A stretch of 43,645 bases of DNA from UMGS1696 sp964634795 (GCA_964634795.1 CAZWLL010000017.1:1-43645); one strand, 5' to 3'; shown: positions 35,074-42,583, counted from the first letter of the stretch. Program-made: numbers and translations. The notes: generated by a model not told the origin, from the letters alone.

Positions 35074-37080
35074 TTAATTTATTGTAGTAGTATCGATTTC
35101 TTCTTTTACGGCTTGCTTGCGAAGTATAATGCCGCCGAGTGCCGGAAGATTTATATCTATAACGGAATATTTATTTCCGTTCTTGTCGGTTATCGGATGT
35201 GAACGCATTCCGCTTGTGTTCAGTACGTTCTTTCCTCCGAATTCGTATTTATCCGTTGTCAATACTTCTTCGTACCTGCCGAGCTTCGGCACTTTCAGAT
35301 GGAATTTCTCCCTTTCGACAGGTGCGAAATTCAATACGGTAATGAGTTCCCTGCCTTTTTTATTTTTTCTTCGATATGCTATTATATTCAAATCCGCAAG
35401 ATCGGCTTCAATCCATTCGAAGCCGTCCCATGAATCGTCTATCTCCCACAGCTCGCTGCTTTCAAGATATAATTTGTTTATAGCCGTTACAAAGCGCTGC
35501 ATTTCAATATGTCTCGGATATTCGGTCATGAACCATTCGAGCTGGTTTTCATAATCCCATTCTCTGAACTGTGCGTACTCCGTACCCATAAACATCAGCT
35601 TTTTTCCCGGAAGAGTCATCATATACATGATAAACGTACGCATGCAGGCGAATTTTTCATCATAGCTTCCGAAACATTTATCTACAAGAGACTTCTTTCC
35701 GTGCACTACCTCGTCATGCGAAACCGGCAAAATATAATTTTCGCTGAAAGCATACATGAGAGGGAATGTAAGTTTATTGTGTTTATACTTTCTGGCAATC
35801 GGGTCTGTTTCGATATAGTCATACATATCATTTGCCCAGCCCATATTCCATTTGAAGTTGAAGCCTAATCCGCCCTTGTCAACAGGCTTTGTTATCATCG
35901 GCCATGAGGTTGACTCCTCGGCTATCATGAGAACATCGGGAAATTCCGAAAATATCTCGGAATTCAGCTTTTTGAAAAACGCAATCGCTTCGAGGTTATG
36001 ATTTCCGCCGTCACGGTTCGGAATCCACTCTCCGGGTTCTCTGTCGTAATCGAGATACAGCATTGATGCCACAGCATCGACTCTGAGTCCGTCCGCATGG
36101 AATTCGCGCAGCCAGTACATCGCATTTGAAATGAGAAAAGATTGCACTTCAGGTCTTCCCACATCAAAACATCTTGTTCCCCATCCGCGATTTTCCTGTC
36201 TGTCTTTTCCCTGGTATTCGTACAGCGGCTCGCCGTCGAATTCGTATAAGCCGTGTTCATCCTTCGGGAAGTGAGCCGGAACCCAATCGAGTATCACTCC
36301 GATATTGTTTTCGTGCATCTTTTCGATAAAATATCGAAAATCATCAGGTGTACCGTATCTTGACGTGGGAGCATAATATCCGCACACTTGATAACCCCAT
36401 GAGCCGTCATACGGATGCTCCATAATAGGCATAAGCTCAATATGCGTGTAATGCAAAGCTTTCACATACGGTGTCAGTTTGTCGGCGATTTCTCTGTAAT
36501 TCAAATAATGTTCGCCGTCAACCGTCGACTCCCCGCCGCGTGTTCGCCATGAGCCTAAGTGCACTTCATATATGTTCATCGGTGCACTGTAAAAGTGAGT
36601 AACCTTCGGCTTAAAGCCGCGCTGCTTAGGACACATTGTGTCCATACGCTTTTTCAGCCATGCCGAATCGTTCCATTTGTGTGTCGAAATATTCGGGATT
36701 ATCGAGGCCGTTTTCTTAAGCGTTTCCGATTCAAACGCATACGGATCCGCTTTCATATGCGCAATACCGTTCCGTCCTACAATTTTATACTTATAGAACT
36801 CGCCCTCAAGCGGTTTCTCGGAGTCAACAACAGCCTCCCAGATGCCCTCGTCATTAAGTCTCTCCATTGACAATCCGTCTTCCCAATCCGTGAAATCGGA
36901 ACACAGACTGACTTTTATTGCGTTCGGAGCCCATACCCTGAAACTGTACTTGTTCGTACCATCCTCCGATATTCTATGAACTCCCATAAAATCGTATGCT
37001 CTGAAGTTTGTACCCTGATGGAAAAGGTAAACCGGAAGCGAATCGTCTTGTGTTAATTTAATATTTTCGTTGCCCGTCAT
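35074..37080 (-). CDS. glgB: 1,4-alpha-glucan branching enzyme
   Basis: A 668-residue GH13_9 enzyme. A CBM48-like N-terminus (YSFRVWAPNAIKVSLCSDFTDWE) precedes the barrel with region I VILDWVPAHF, region II GLRVDAVASMLYLDY (nucleophile Asp), region III LMIAEESTSWP (acid Glu) and region IV LPVSHDEVVHGKKSL. It introduces alpha-1,6 branches. AAAGGATGG precedes ATG. It is the first gene of the operon and has a consensus promoter 27 bp upstream. Confidence 0.97.
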   Translation of the reverse strand: MTGNENIKLTQDDSLPVYLFHQGTNFRAYDFMGVHRISEDGTNKYSFRVWAPNAIKVSLCSDFTDWEDGLSMERLNDEGIWEAVVDSEKPLEGEFYKYKIVGRNGIAHMKADPYAFESETLKKTASIIPNISTHKWNDSAWLKKRMDTMCPKQRGFKPKVTHFYSAPMNIYEVHLGSWRTRGGESTVDGEHYLNYREIADKLTPYVKALHYTHIELMPIMEHPYDGSWGYQVCGYYAPTSRYGTPDDFRYFIEKMHENNIGVILDWVPAHFPKDEHGLYEFDGEPLYEYQGKDRQENRGWGTRCFDVGRPEVQSFLISNAMYWLREFHADGLRVDAVASMLYLDYDREPGEWIPNRDGGNHNLEAIAFFKKLNSEIFSEFPDVLMIAEESTSWPMITKPVDKGGLGFNFKWNMGWANDMYDYIETDPIARKYKHNKLTFPLMYAFSENYILPVSHDEVVHGKKSLVDKCFGSYDEKFACMRTFIMYMMTLPGKKLMFMGTEYAQFREWDYENQLEWFMTEYPRHIEMQRFVTAINKLYLESSELWEIDDSWDGFEWIEADLADLNIIAYRRKNKKGRELITVLNFAPVEREKFHLKVPKLGRYEEVLTTDKYEFGGKNVLNTSGMRSHPITDKNGNKYSVIDINLPALGGIILRKQAVKEEIDTTTIN

Positions 37081-37106
37081 AATCTATCCATCCTTTCATA
37101 TACCTT

Positions 37107-37135
37107 ATTATACAATAATTTCGAATTTATTGCAA
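37107..37135 (-). promoter_or_regulatory. Promoter of the glycogen operon
   Basis: On the minus strand TTGCAA (37130-37135) and TATAAT (37107-37112) are 17 bp apart. The predicted start is about 20 nt before glgB. No operator is obvious around it. Confidence 0.75.
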
Positions 37136-37269
37136 GAGTTTTTTGATAAATACGTTAGTTTTATATAAATTTTACATAACCGTTTTTAGCAGTTTCACTA
37201 ACGCAATAATACTGCTTGCCGCCTGTTTTTCAGTGCAGCACATATTTAAACCTTATTTCCGAGAAAAGT

Positions 37270-37313
37270 AAAAACCGATGAATGTGTTCTTTTCAACTCA
37301 CTCATCGGTTTTT
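37270..37313 (-). terminator. Terminator of the 3-methyladenine glycosylase operon
   Basis: AAAAACCGATGA (37270-37281) pairs with TCATCGGTTTTT (37302-37313) across a 20-nt loop that can pair further. It lies downstream of the stop at 37377. Confidence 0.85.
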
Positions 37314-37376
37314 CGGTAATTAATAATTCGCAAAAATCGGATTTCAGGCAAATTGTACGGTTTTTAACCGACTGCT

Positions 37377-38015
37377 TCAGCCGAAAATCAAACTGTTTGC
37401 AATGAATCGCCACGGATATTCAGCCGCTTCTTCGGCATAATCAATCCCAACACGCTTTTTTCGAGCTATATCTTCCACTCGAATTCCGTCATCTTGTACA
37501 AAAAGTTCATCACTTTTCACAAGATCGATACAGTTGTGTTTACGATTCAAGCCCATGGCAATGCATAGCTTTCCCGGGCCGTTTGAAAGATTCAGCTTCC
37601 CTTTTTCGCTTAAATCGCAAAATTTATCCGGCAATTGTCGGCGTTTGCTGCCATGTTTGACAAGCTCATACAGCTTCTCTTTGCCGTAAATCGGTACGAC
37701 TGAACGTATCAGCACAGCCTCTGGATTTCCCTCAAGGTTGGCTGTAATATTCATGCAGCAGTACATTCCGTATATTAAATAAACATATGAGTATCCGCCG
37801 CACATGAACATTGTTTCCGTTCTGGCAGTACGTCTGCCGCCGTATGCATGTGATGCTTTATCGATAACACCCATATACGCCTCTGTTTCCGTTATCACTC
37901 CTCCTATATTTACGCCGTCTACTGTATGAACAAGCGTTTTACCGAGAAGCTTTTCGGACAGCTCGAGCGCATTGCACAGATAAAATTCCCTGTCAAGCTT
38001 ATTTCCGTCAGTCAA
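37377..38015 (-). CDS. DNA-3-methyladenine glycosylase (AAG/MPG family)
   Basis: The 212-residue protein shows ALELSEKLLGKTLVH, GVITETEAYMGVIDKASHAYGGRRTARTETMFMCGGYSYVYLIYGMYCCMNITA and LSNGPGKLCIAMGL, the AAG family core with the catalytic Glu in TETEAY. It removes alkylated purines such as 3-methyladenine. The frame opens with TTG at 38015, overlapping the ABM gene by 8 bp; a second in-frame TTG at 37997 follows GACGGAAA and may be the true start. Its neighbour two genes upstream is lexA's cluster, but I see no SOS box here. Confidence 0.92.
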   Translation of the reverse strand: MTDGNKLDREFYLCNALELSEKLLGKTLVHTVDGVNIGGVITETEAYMGVIDKASHAYGGRRTARTETMFMCGGYSYVYLIYGMYCCMNITANLEGNPEAVLIRSVVPIYGKEKLYELVKHGSKRRQLPDKFCDLSEKGKLNLSNGPGKLCIAMGLNRKHNCIDLVKSDELFVQDDGIRVEDIARKKRVGIDYAEEAAEYPWRFIANSLIFG

Positions 38016-38301
38016 AGCAAAGAGGTGTAGTGGGAACAGAGCTTCTCGGCGTTGCCATCATAGGCGCAACCGTCTCCTTCCATTTCTTATAGTGCTCCGT
38101 CTCCTTATGTGCCTTAGCCGCATCAGTGTCGCGGTAAACCTCATAAAGCACATACTTATTCGGGTCATTGTTGTCGTGAAGCACATCAAAACGAACATTT
38201 CCCTCTTCCTTGCGTGAGTTTATGTGATTGTATTCTGTAATCTTTTCAAACTCAGCCGTGAATTCGGGAATAACATTTACAAAAACAATTGTTGCTATCA
38301 T
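38008..38301 (-). CDS. Antibiotic biosynthesis monooxygenase (ABM) domain protein
   Basis: A 97-residue dimeric alpha/beta-barrel protein: IATIVFVNVIPEFTAEFEKITEYNHINSRKEEGNVRFDVLHDNNDPNKYVLYEVYRDTDAAKAHKETEHYKKWKETV. The family includes quinol monooxygenases and heme-degrading enzymes, and LsrG-type isomerases have the same fold. The substrate here is unknown. ATG at 38301 is preferred because GGGTGAG lies upstream; GTG at 38307 is the alternative. It lies between a VOC gene and the DNA glycosylase, with overlaps that imply one transcript. Confidence 0.88.
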   Translation of the reverse strand: MIATIVFVNVIPEFTAEFEKITEYNHINSRKEEGNVRFDVLHDNNDPNKYVLYEVYRDTDAAKAHKETEHYKKWKETVAPMMATPRSSVPTTPLCFD

Positions 38302-38317
38302 ATTCACTCACCCGTAA

Positions 38318-38734
38318 TTATTCGGCGCTTATAACTTTAAAGAATTCGATTTCTTCACCTGAAGGTCCGTATACGAATCCGCAGTTAAGTGTAAGCTTAA
38401 CAGGCTTGGAATCAAGCGGTACTACCTTCGGCTCAGATTTTATACGAGCACCGCATTCAATAGCTCTGGCACATGCCGCATCAACATCGTCAACCTTAAG
38501 CGCAAAGTGAATATAACCTGCGTCTCCGCCCTTATATTCATCACCGCCGGCAAATAACTCGAGTATTCCTCCGTCTCCGAGGTCGAGCATAGCTATTTTG
38601 CCGTTTCCCTCGCCCCATGTTGTGTAAAACTTCATTCCGAGTCCCTCGGTGTAGAACTTCAGAGCTGCATCAAAGTCAACTGCCTTGAGCGCAACATGAT
38701 GGAATCCCATTCCTTTAATGATTTCGTTTGCCAT
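38318..38734 (-). CDS. VOC family protein (glyoxalase-like)
   Basis: A 138-residue vicinal-oxygen-chelate protein with two beta-alpha-beta-beta-beta units: GFHHVALKAVDFDAALKFYTEGLGMKFYTTWGEGNGKIAMLDLGDGGILELFAGG and YIHFALKVDDVDAACARAIECGARIKSEPKVVPLDSKPVKLTLNCGFVYGPSGEEIEFFKVI. Metal ligand candidates are His in HHVAL, Glu in LELF, His in IHFAL and Glu in EEIEFF, so it may be a lyase or isomerase. Substrate unknown. AAGGAAA precedes ATG. It heads a three-gene unit with ABM and the DNA glycosylase. Confidence 0.9.
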   Translation of the reverse strand: MANEIIKGMGFHHVALKAVDFDAALKFYTEGLGMKFYTTWGEGNGKIAMLDLGDGGILELFAGGDEYKGGDAGYIHFALKVDDVDAACARAIECGARIKSEPKVVPLDSKPVKLTLNCGFVYGPSGEEIEFFKVISAE

Positions 38735-38826
38735 TTTGTTTTTCCTTTCTTAATTTAAAGATTTAAATATGTGCCATTGTTTTATTGCATCATTTTTGTT
38801 TTCGCCCAGCTTTAGGTCGAAATAGC

Positions 38827-38877
38827 GGAGAATGGGGAGTATCTCTCAACTACTAGGCTGAAAATCATCCCCCACTC
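38827..38877 (+). repeat. Pseudoknot-type intergenic repeat, copy 2a
   Basis: GAGA (38828-38831) and TCTC (38842-38845) form the hairpin; the loop TGGGG (38833-38837) pairs with CCCCA (38870-38874). The linker has the shared CAACTACTAGGCTGAAAATCA pattern. It lies downstream of VOC-gene leader sequence and upstream on the map of copy 2b. Confidence 0.85.
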
Positions 38878-38893
38878 ACAAGCCGAAATAACG

Positions 38894-38919
38894 GAGAATT
38901 TCCATATATGGAAATTCTC
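38894..38919. repeat. Perfect 26-bp palindrome, locus 2
   Basis: GAGAATTTCCAT and ATGGAAATTCTC form a perfect palindrome around a central AT and abut copy 2b, matching the palindrome-plus-core order of locus 1. Confidence 0.92.
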
Positions 38920-38968
38920 GAGAATGGGGAGTATCTCTCAACTATTAGGCTGAAAATCATCCCCATTC
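38920..38968 (+). repeat. Pseudoknot-type intergenic repeat, copy 2b
   Basis: GAGA (38920-38923) pairs with TCTC (38934-38937). The loop segment ATGGGGA (38924-38930) pairs with TCCCCAT (38960-38966), giving seven base pairs of the second helix. Confidence 0.88.
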
Positions 38969-38973
38969 AACGG

Positions 38974-39035
38974 AACTTGCGCGTTTGCCGCAGGCAATCA
39001 TCGAAACTCTTTAGAGTTTCGATGAAGTGCAAGTT
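38974..39035. repeat. Three-way-junction module of the intergenic repeat
   Basis: AACTTGC (38974-38980) pairs with GCAAGTT (39029-39035), enclosing TTGCC-GCA-GGCAA (38985-38997) and CATCGAAACTC-TTTA-GAGTTTCGATG (38999-39024). Related sequence recurs twice in 43310-43590 with changes. Confidence 0.82.
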
Positions 39036-39036
39036 C

Positions 39037-39086
39037 GAGAGCGGGGCGGTTAGCTCCACTACTAAGCCTAAGGTATATCCCCGCTC
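39037..39086 (+). repeat. Pseudoknot-type intergenic repeat, copy 2c, abutting lexA
   Basis: GAGC (39039-39042) pairs with GCTC (39053-39056) and the loop GGGG (39043-39046) with CCCC (39079-39082). An alternative long stem GAGCGGGG / CCCCGCTC is also possible. Its last two bases form part of the lexA stop codon (39085-39087). Confidence 0.88.
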
Positions 39087-39708
39087 AGCGGTAAAATCTA
39101 ATGCTTGTTACCACCTTACCGAGAATCATCAAGCTGTTTACTATTATCGGAAGCATTGTCTTGTTTTCAGGCTGCAGCCTGAAGTGTCCGTCCTCTTTGT
39201 AGAACGTTTTTACAGTAGCCTCATCGTCGAGAAGAGCTACTACAATATCTCCGTTCTCCGCAATAGAAGTCTTCTCTACAATTACTATGTCTCCGTCAAG
39301 TATTCCGGCCTCTATCATGCTTGATCCCGTAACCTTGAGCGCAAATAAATCGTTGTCGGGCATCGGATAAAGTCCCTTCGGATAGTGAATGAATCCCTCG
39401 TAATTCTCTACCGCCAAAATAGGCTGTCCGGCTGTAACCTTTCCGAGAATCGGAACATTCGTGTAGTCCTTTACCTCTCCCTTTTCATCAAATGAAACAC
39501 CCTCTATACGAAGCGTTCTGCTCTTGCCGTTTTCCTTTTGAATGAATCCTTTTTTTTCAAGCTTCTCAAGGCATGTGTGTACCGTGGATGTGCTCTTAAT
39601 TCCAAGCGCACTGCATATGTCTCTGATCGACGGTGAATATCCGTTCTTTCTGATATTATCTTTTATATAATCAAACACCAACTGTTCCTTCGGTCCGAGT
39701 CCTACCAT
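39085..39708 (-). CDS. lexA: LexA SOS repressor
   Basis: A 207-residue LexA. The N-terminal winged helix is GYSPSIRDICSALGIKSTSTVHTCLEKLEKKGFI. The Ala93-Gly94 cleavage site lies in GKVTAGQPI, the catalytic Ser is in VTGSSMIEAGILDGD (about residue 130) and the Lys in DEATVKTFYKE (about 167). It represses DNA-damage genes and self-cleaves when RecA is active. GAGG precedes ATG at 39708, preferred to ATG at 39720. A LexA box overlaps its own promoter. The stop codon is partly formed by repeat copy 2c. Confidence 0.98.
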   Translation of the reverse strand: MVGLGPKEQLVFDYIKDNIRKNGYSPSIRDICSALGIKSTSTVHTCLEKLEKKGFIQKENGKSRTLRIEGVSFDEKGEVKDYTNVPILGKVTAGQPILAVENYEGFIHYPKGLYPMPDNDLFALKVTGSSMIEAGILDGDIVIVEKTSIAENGDIVVALLDDEATVKTFYKEDGHFRLQPENKTMLPIIVNSLMILGKVVTSIRFYR

Positions 39709-39744
39709 ATAAAACCTCACTTTATCGTTCTATGATTTTGACTT

Positions 39745-39783
39745 ATTATAACATATTTTCTCGCTCCTGTAAACACTTGTTCG
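39745..39783 (-). promoter_or_regulatory. lexA promoter with SOS box
   Basis: On the minus strand TTTACA (39768-39773) and TATAAT (39745-39750) are 17 bp apart. CGAACAAGTGTTTA (39770-39783) matches 13 of 14 positions of the Bacillus consensus CGAACRNRYGTTYG and overlaps the -35, giving autoregulation. Confidence 0.88.
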
Positions 39784-39914
39784 CGATTATTTCCTTTAAT
39801 TTTCTTTGTGTTTTTTGTGAACGATTTGTGTTGGTCATAATTATCCAACTTAAATTTCAATTTCGTTCTTTATGTTACTAAAATGTAAAAAACTAAAATC
39901 CGCTTTCATATCGG

Positions 39915-39943
39915 TTGAAAATAGAGATTAATTAGTGTATAAT
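39915..39943 (+). promoter_or_regulatory. pckG promoter
   Basis: TTGAAA (39915-39920) and TATAAT (39938-39943) are 17 bp apart. The predicted start near 39950 leaves a leader of about 74 nt. Confidence 0.78.
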
Positions 39944-39951
39944 GTAACATA

Positions 39952-39977
39952 GCGGAATAGGGGCAAAAACCTACCGC
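39952..39977 (+). promoter_or_regulatory. Hairpin at the 5' end of the pckG leader
   Basis: GCGG (39952-39955) pairs with CCGC (39974-39977) and TAGG (39958-39961) with CCTA (39970-39973), with a 2-nt bulge. Placed at the very 5' end it may stabilise the message. No known riboswitch pattern is visible. Confidence 0.45.
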
Positions 39978-40023
39978 ACCATTTTTCAGCGTAAATATTC
40001 TTATCAATATAAAGGAGTCAAAT

Positions 40024-41808
40024 ATGTTTACAACAAATAAGCACATCCTTAATTGGGTTGACGAAATGGCTGCTCTTTGCACACCTGATAAAATCGTTTG
40101 GATAGACGGAACAGAAGAACAAGCTGAAGAGCTTCGTAAAGAAGCTTGCGCAACAGGCGAAATGATTAAGCTTAACCCCGAAAAGCTTCCGGGTTGCTAT
40201 CTCCATCGCACTGCTGTAAACGATGTAGCACGTGTTGAAGGCAGAACATTCATCTGCACATCCAAGAAGGAAGATGCCGGCAATATCAACAACTGGATGG
40301 ATCCCAAGGAATGCTATGAAAAGCTCACAAAGCTTTATCGCGGCTCCATGAAGGGCAGAACCATGTATGTTATCCCCTACTCAATGGGTATTGTTGGTTC
40401 TGACTTTGCTAAGTACGGTATCGAGCTTACAGACTCAATCTATGTTGTTCTCAACATGCTTATCATGACAAGAGTAGGCACAAACGTGCTTGATGCTATC
40501 GGCGACAGCGCAGATTATATCAAAGGTCTCCATTCAAAAGCAAATCTCGATGAAGAAAACCGTTACATCTGCCACTTCCCCGAAGACAACACAATTTGGT
40601 CAATCAACTCCGGTTACGGCGGAAACGTTCTTCTCGGCAAGAAGTGCTTCGCTCTTCGTATTGCTTCCTACCTCGGAAGAAAAGAAGGCTGGATGGCTGA
40701 GCACATGCTCATTCTCGGCATCGAATATCCTAACGGAGAAGTTAAATATGTTACAGCCGCATTCCCGTCCGCATGCGGTAAGACCAACCTCGCTATGCTT
40801 ATTCCTCCGGAAATCTACCGCAAGCAGGGTTACAAGGCTTGGTGCGTAGGCGATGATATCGCATGGCTCAGAATAGGTCCCGACGGAAGACTGTGGGCTG
40901 TTAACCCCGAAAACGGATTCTTCGGCGTTGCTCCCGGCACAAACGAAAAGTCCAACCCGAATGCTCTTCATACCTGCCAGAAGGATACAATATTCACAAA
41001 CGTTTGCCAGAACCTCGACGACAACACAGTATGGTGGGAAGGCCTTGACAACAATCCTCCGAAGAACGCTCTCAACTGGCGCGGTGAAAAGTGGGATTAC
41101 ACAAAGTACGACAAAACCGACAAGGTTAAGACCGCAGGCGCTCATCCGAACTCAAGATTCACAGCAAAGTCATCCAATTGTCCTTGCCTCTCCAAGGAAT
41201 TCTATAATCCCGCAGGCGTACCGATTTCCGCTATTATCTTCGGCGGACGTCGTGCTAAGACCGCTCCTCTGGTATACCAGTCAACATCTTGGCAGCATGG
41301 TACATTCGTCGGCTCTATCATGGCTTCAGAAACAACAGCTGCTGCATCAGGTGCTGTCGGCGTAGTTCGTCGTGACCCGATGGCTATGCGTCCGTTCGCA
41401 GGCTACAACATGGGTGACTACTTCGCACACTGGCTCGAAATGGGCAAGATTATACCCCACGCTCCGAAGATCTTCCACGTTAACTGGTTCAGAACCGATG
41501 CTGACGGCAACTTCATTTGGCCCGGATTCGGCGACAACATGAGAGTTGTTCTCTGGATTCTCGCTCGCTGCGAAGACAAGGTTGACGCTGACCTCACTCC
41601 TATCGGATATGTTCCGAAGCCGGAAGACATCAACATCGAAGGTCTTGACGGTGTTACAGTTGACACTATTCGTGAGCTTCTCTCCGTTGACGTTGAAAGC
41701 TGGAAAGCTGACTGCGAAAACATCAAGGCATTCTACGAACAGATTGGCGACAGAGTTCCCGCTGAACTTCACGACGAACTCAACGCGCTTATCGCTCGCT
41801 TAGGCTAA
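40024..41808 (+). CDS. pckG: Phosphoenolpyruvate carboxykinase, GTP-dependent type
   Basis: The 594-residue enzyme has the GTP-type hallmarks: FPSACGKTNLAML with the reactive Cys before the P-loop Lys, RTMYVIPYSMG, FICTSKKEDAGNINNWMDPKE, and FGGRRAKTAPLVYQSTSWQHGTFVGS. It interconverts oxaloacetate and PEP with GTP/GDP, serving gluconeogenesis or, in some anaerobes, PEP carboxylation during fermentation. AAAGGAG precedes ATG. Codons are strongly biased (AAG, CTC/CTT, GGC), as expected for an abundant enzyme. It is flanked by its own promoter and terminator, so monocistronic. Confidence 0.97.
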   Translation: MFTTNKHILNWVDEMAALCTPDKIVWIDGTEEQAEELRKEACATGEMIKLNPEKLPGCYLHRTAVNDVARVEGRTFICTSKKEDAGNINNWMDPKECYEKLTKLYRGSMKGRTMYVIPYSMGIVGSDFAKYGIELTDSIYVVLNMLIMTRVGTNVLDAIGDSADYIKGLHSKANLDEENRYICHFPEDNTIWSINSGYGGNVLLGKKCFALRIASYLGRKEGWMAEHMLILGIEYPNGEVKYVTAAFPSACGKTNLAMLIPPEIYRKQGYKAWCVGDDIAWLRIGPDGRLWAVNPENGFFGVAPGTNEKSNPNALHTCQKDTIFTNVCQNLDDNTVWWEGLDNNPPKNALNWRGEKWDYTKYDKTDKVKTAGAHPNSRFTAKSSNCPCLSKEFYNPAGVPISAIIFGGRRAKTAPLVYQSTSWQHGTFVGSIMASETTAAASGAVGVVRRDPMAMRPFAGYNMGDYFAHWLEMGKIIPHAPKIFHVNWFRTDADGNFIWPGFGDNMRVVLWILARCEDKVDADLTPIGYVPKPEDINIEGLDGVTVDTIRELLSVDVESWKADCENIKAFYEQIGDRVPAELHDELNALIARLG

Positions 41809-41841
41809 TATAGTTTTTATAAAATAAATCTCAAGTCATAG

Positions 41842-41877
41842 AAATCCCGTGCATATCAAATATGCACGGGATTTTTT
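41842..41877 (+). terminator. pckG terminator
   Basis: AAATCCCGTGCATAT (41842-41856) pairs perfectly with ATATGCACGGGATTT (41860-41874) across a 3-nt loop, followed by TTT. Confidence 0.95.
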
Positions 41878-41911
41878 ACGTAAATCTTTTTTAATTGTGC
41901 GTGCAGTGTCC

Positions 41912-42411
41912 TTATATTACCACACCTACAAGCTCTTTTAACATTCTGTCGGCTTTTGATATTATTTCCTTCAATGTTTTCCGAGCACTAAACATATCAA
42001 ACAACGCCATTAACGCATCGTAATATGTTCCGCCCTCGACTCCCGTAAGTGTACGGAAGGTCTCCTCCGCTTTGCACTCATCCATACCTTCCGATAAAGA
42101 ATATCTGTAAAGCGCCGCCGCAGCTCCGACCGCTATGTATATCGGGTATCCGCCGCTATCGAGAACAGATAAGGATGCTCCCGTTAATCTGTCGGATTTC
42201 GCCAGCTTGCGCGGAATGTCCGCACCGACTCGCTCACATGTATCGCCAAGTGAAGTATTTCCGAAACGCCTTATAAGATCATCCGTATGCAGAATAAGCT
42301 TTCCCACAGGTTTATTATACCTTTCGGACAAAGCAAGTGCGGACTCAGTCATAGCTTCACGTACAATTACACGTATTTCCGAATCCGATAGTAGTAAGCT
42401 GTCCCCTCTCG
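41912..42411 (-). pseudogene. C-terminal remnant of a mannitol-1-phosphate 5-dehydrogenase-like gene
   Basis: The open frame reads SLLLSDSEIRVIVREAMTESALALSERYNKPVGKLILHTDDLIRRFGNTSLGDTCERVGADIPRKLAKSDRLTGASLSVLDSGGYPIYIAVGAAAALYRY, which matches the C-terminal domain of the MtlD family (RRFxNxxLxDTxxRVxxDxxRKL). The nucleotide-binding N-terminal half is absent. The frame continues upstream of the ATG at 42352 to a stop near 42411, showing that the ATG is not a true gene start. The upstream sequence joins a PfkB kinase start, so this is a deletion product. Confidence 0.78.
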
Positions 42412-42479
42412 GGATATCCCGTTATAAGATAAAGGTAATCTACTATGATATTACCGGCAACCATAATTTTATTTTTCAT
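42357..42479 (-). pseudogene. N-terminal remnant of a PfkB-family sugar kinase
   Basis: From ATG 42479, after AGAAAGGG, the frame reads MKNKIMVAGNIIVDYLYLIT then GYPERGQLTTI, the characteristic PfkB/ribokinase start. After about 31 residues the similarity ends and the frame runs to a stop at 42357 while the dehydrogenase frame begins in another phase. It is a truncated gene fused out of frame to the MtlD-like tail. Its promoter (42555-42583) still looks intact. Confidence 0.75.
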
Positions 42480-42514
42480 ACATTACCCTTTCTATTACTT
42501 AACATAAAACACAC

Positions 42515-42543
42515 TTGACAGAGATTATCCTGTACTTTATAAT
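42515..42543 (+). promoter_or_regulatory. Perfect-consensus promoter for the uracil-DNA glycosylase gene
   Basis: TTGACA (42515-42520), 17 bp, then TATAAT (42538-42543): a perfect sigma-A consensus. A leader of about 114 nt separates it from ATG 42664. Confidence 0.8.
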
Positions 42544-42554
42544 TATTATACAAT

Positions 42555-42583
42555 ATTATACCATGCTCAATACTAACAGTCAA
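42555..42583 (-). promoter_or_regulatory. Promoter of the broken PfkB-type gene
   Basis: On the minus strand TTGACT (42578-42583), 17 bp, then TATAAT (42555-42560) with an extended TGG. It faces the opposite promoter, the two -10 boxes being 11 bp apart. Confidence 0.75.

Noticed and set aside
38827..39086. Group II intron or known self-cleaving ribozyme
   Set aside because: No domain V pattern and no hammerhead, twister or HDV core could be matched; only the pseudoknot topology is shared with some small ribozymes.
40600..41145. 181-residue open frame antisense to pckG, and others at 41347-41772 and 41418-41726
   Set aside because: They arise from the biased codons of pckG; no start signals or domain patterns are present.
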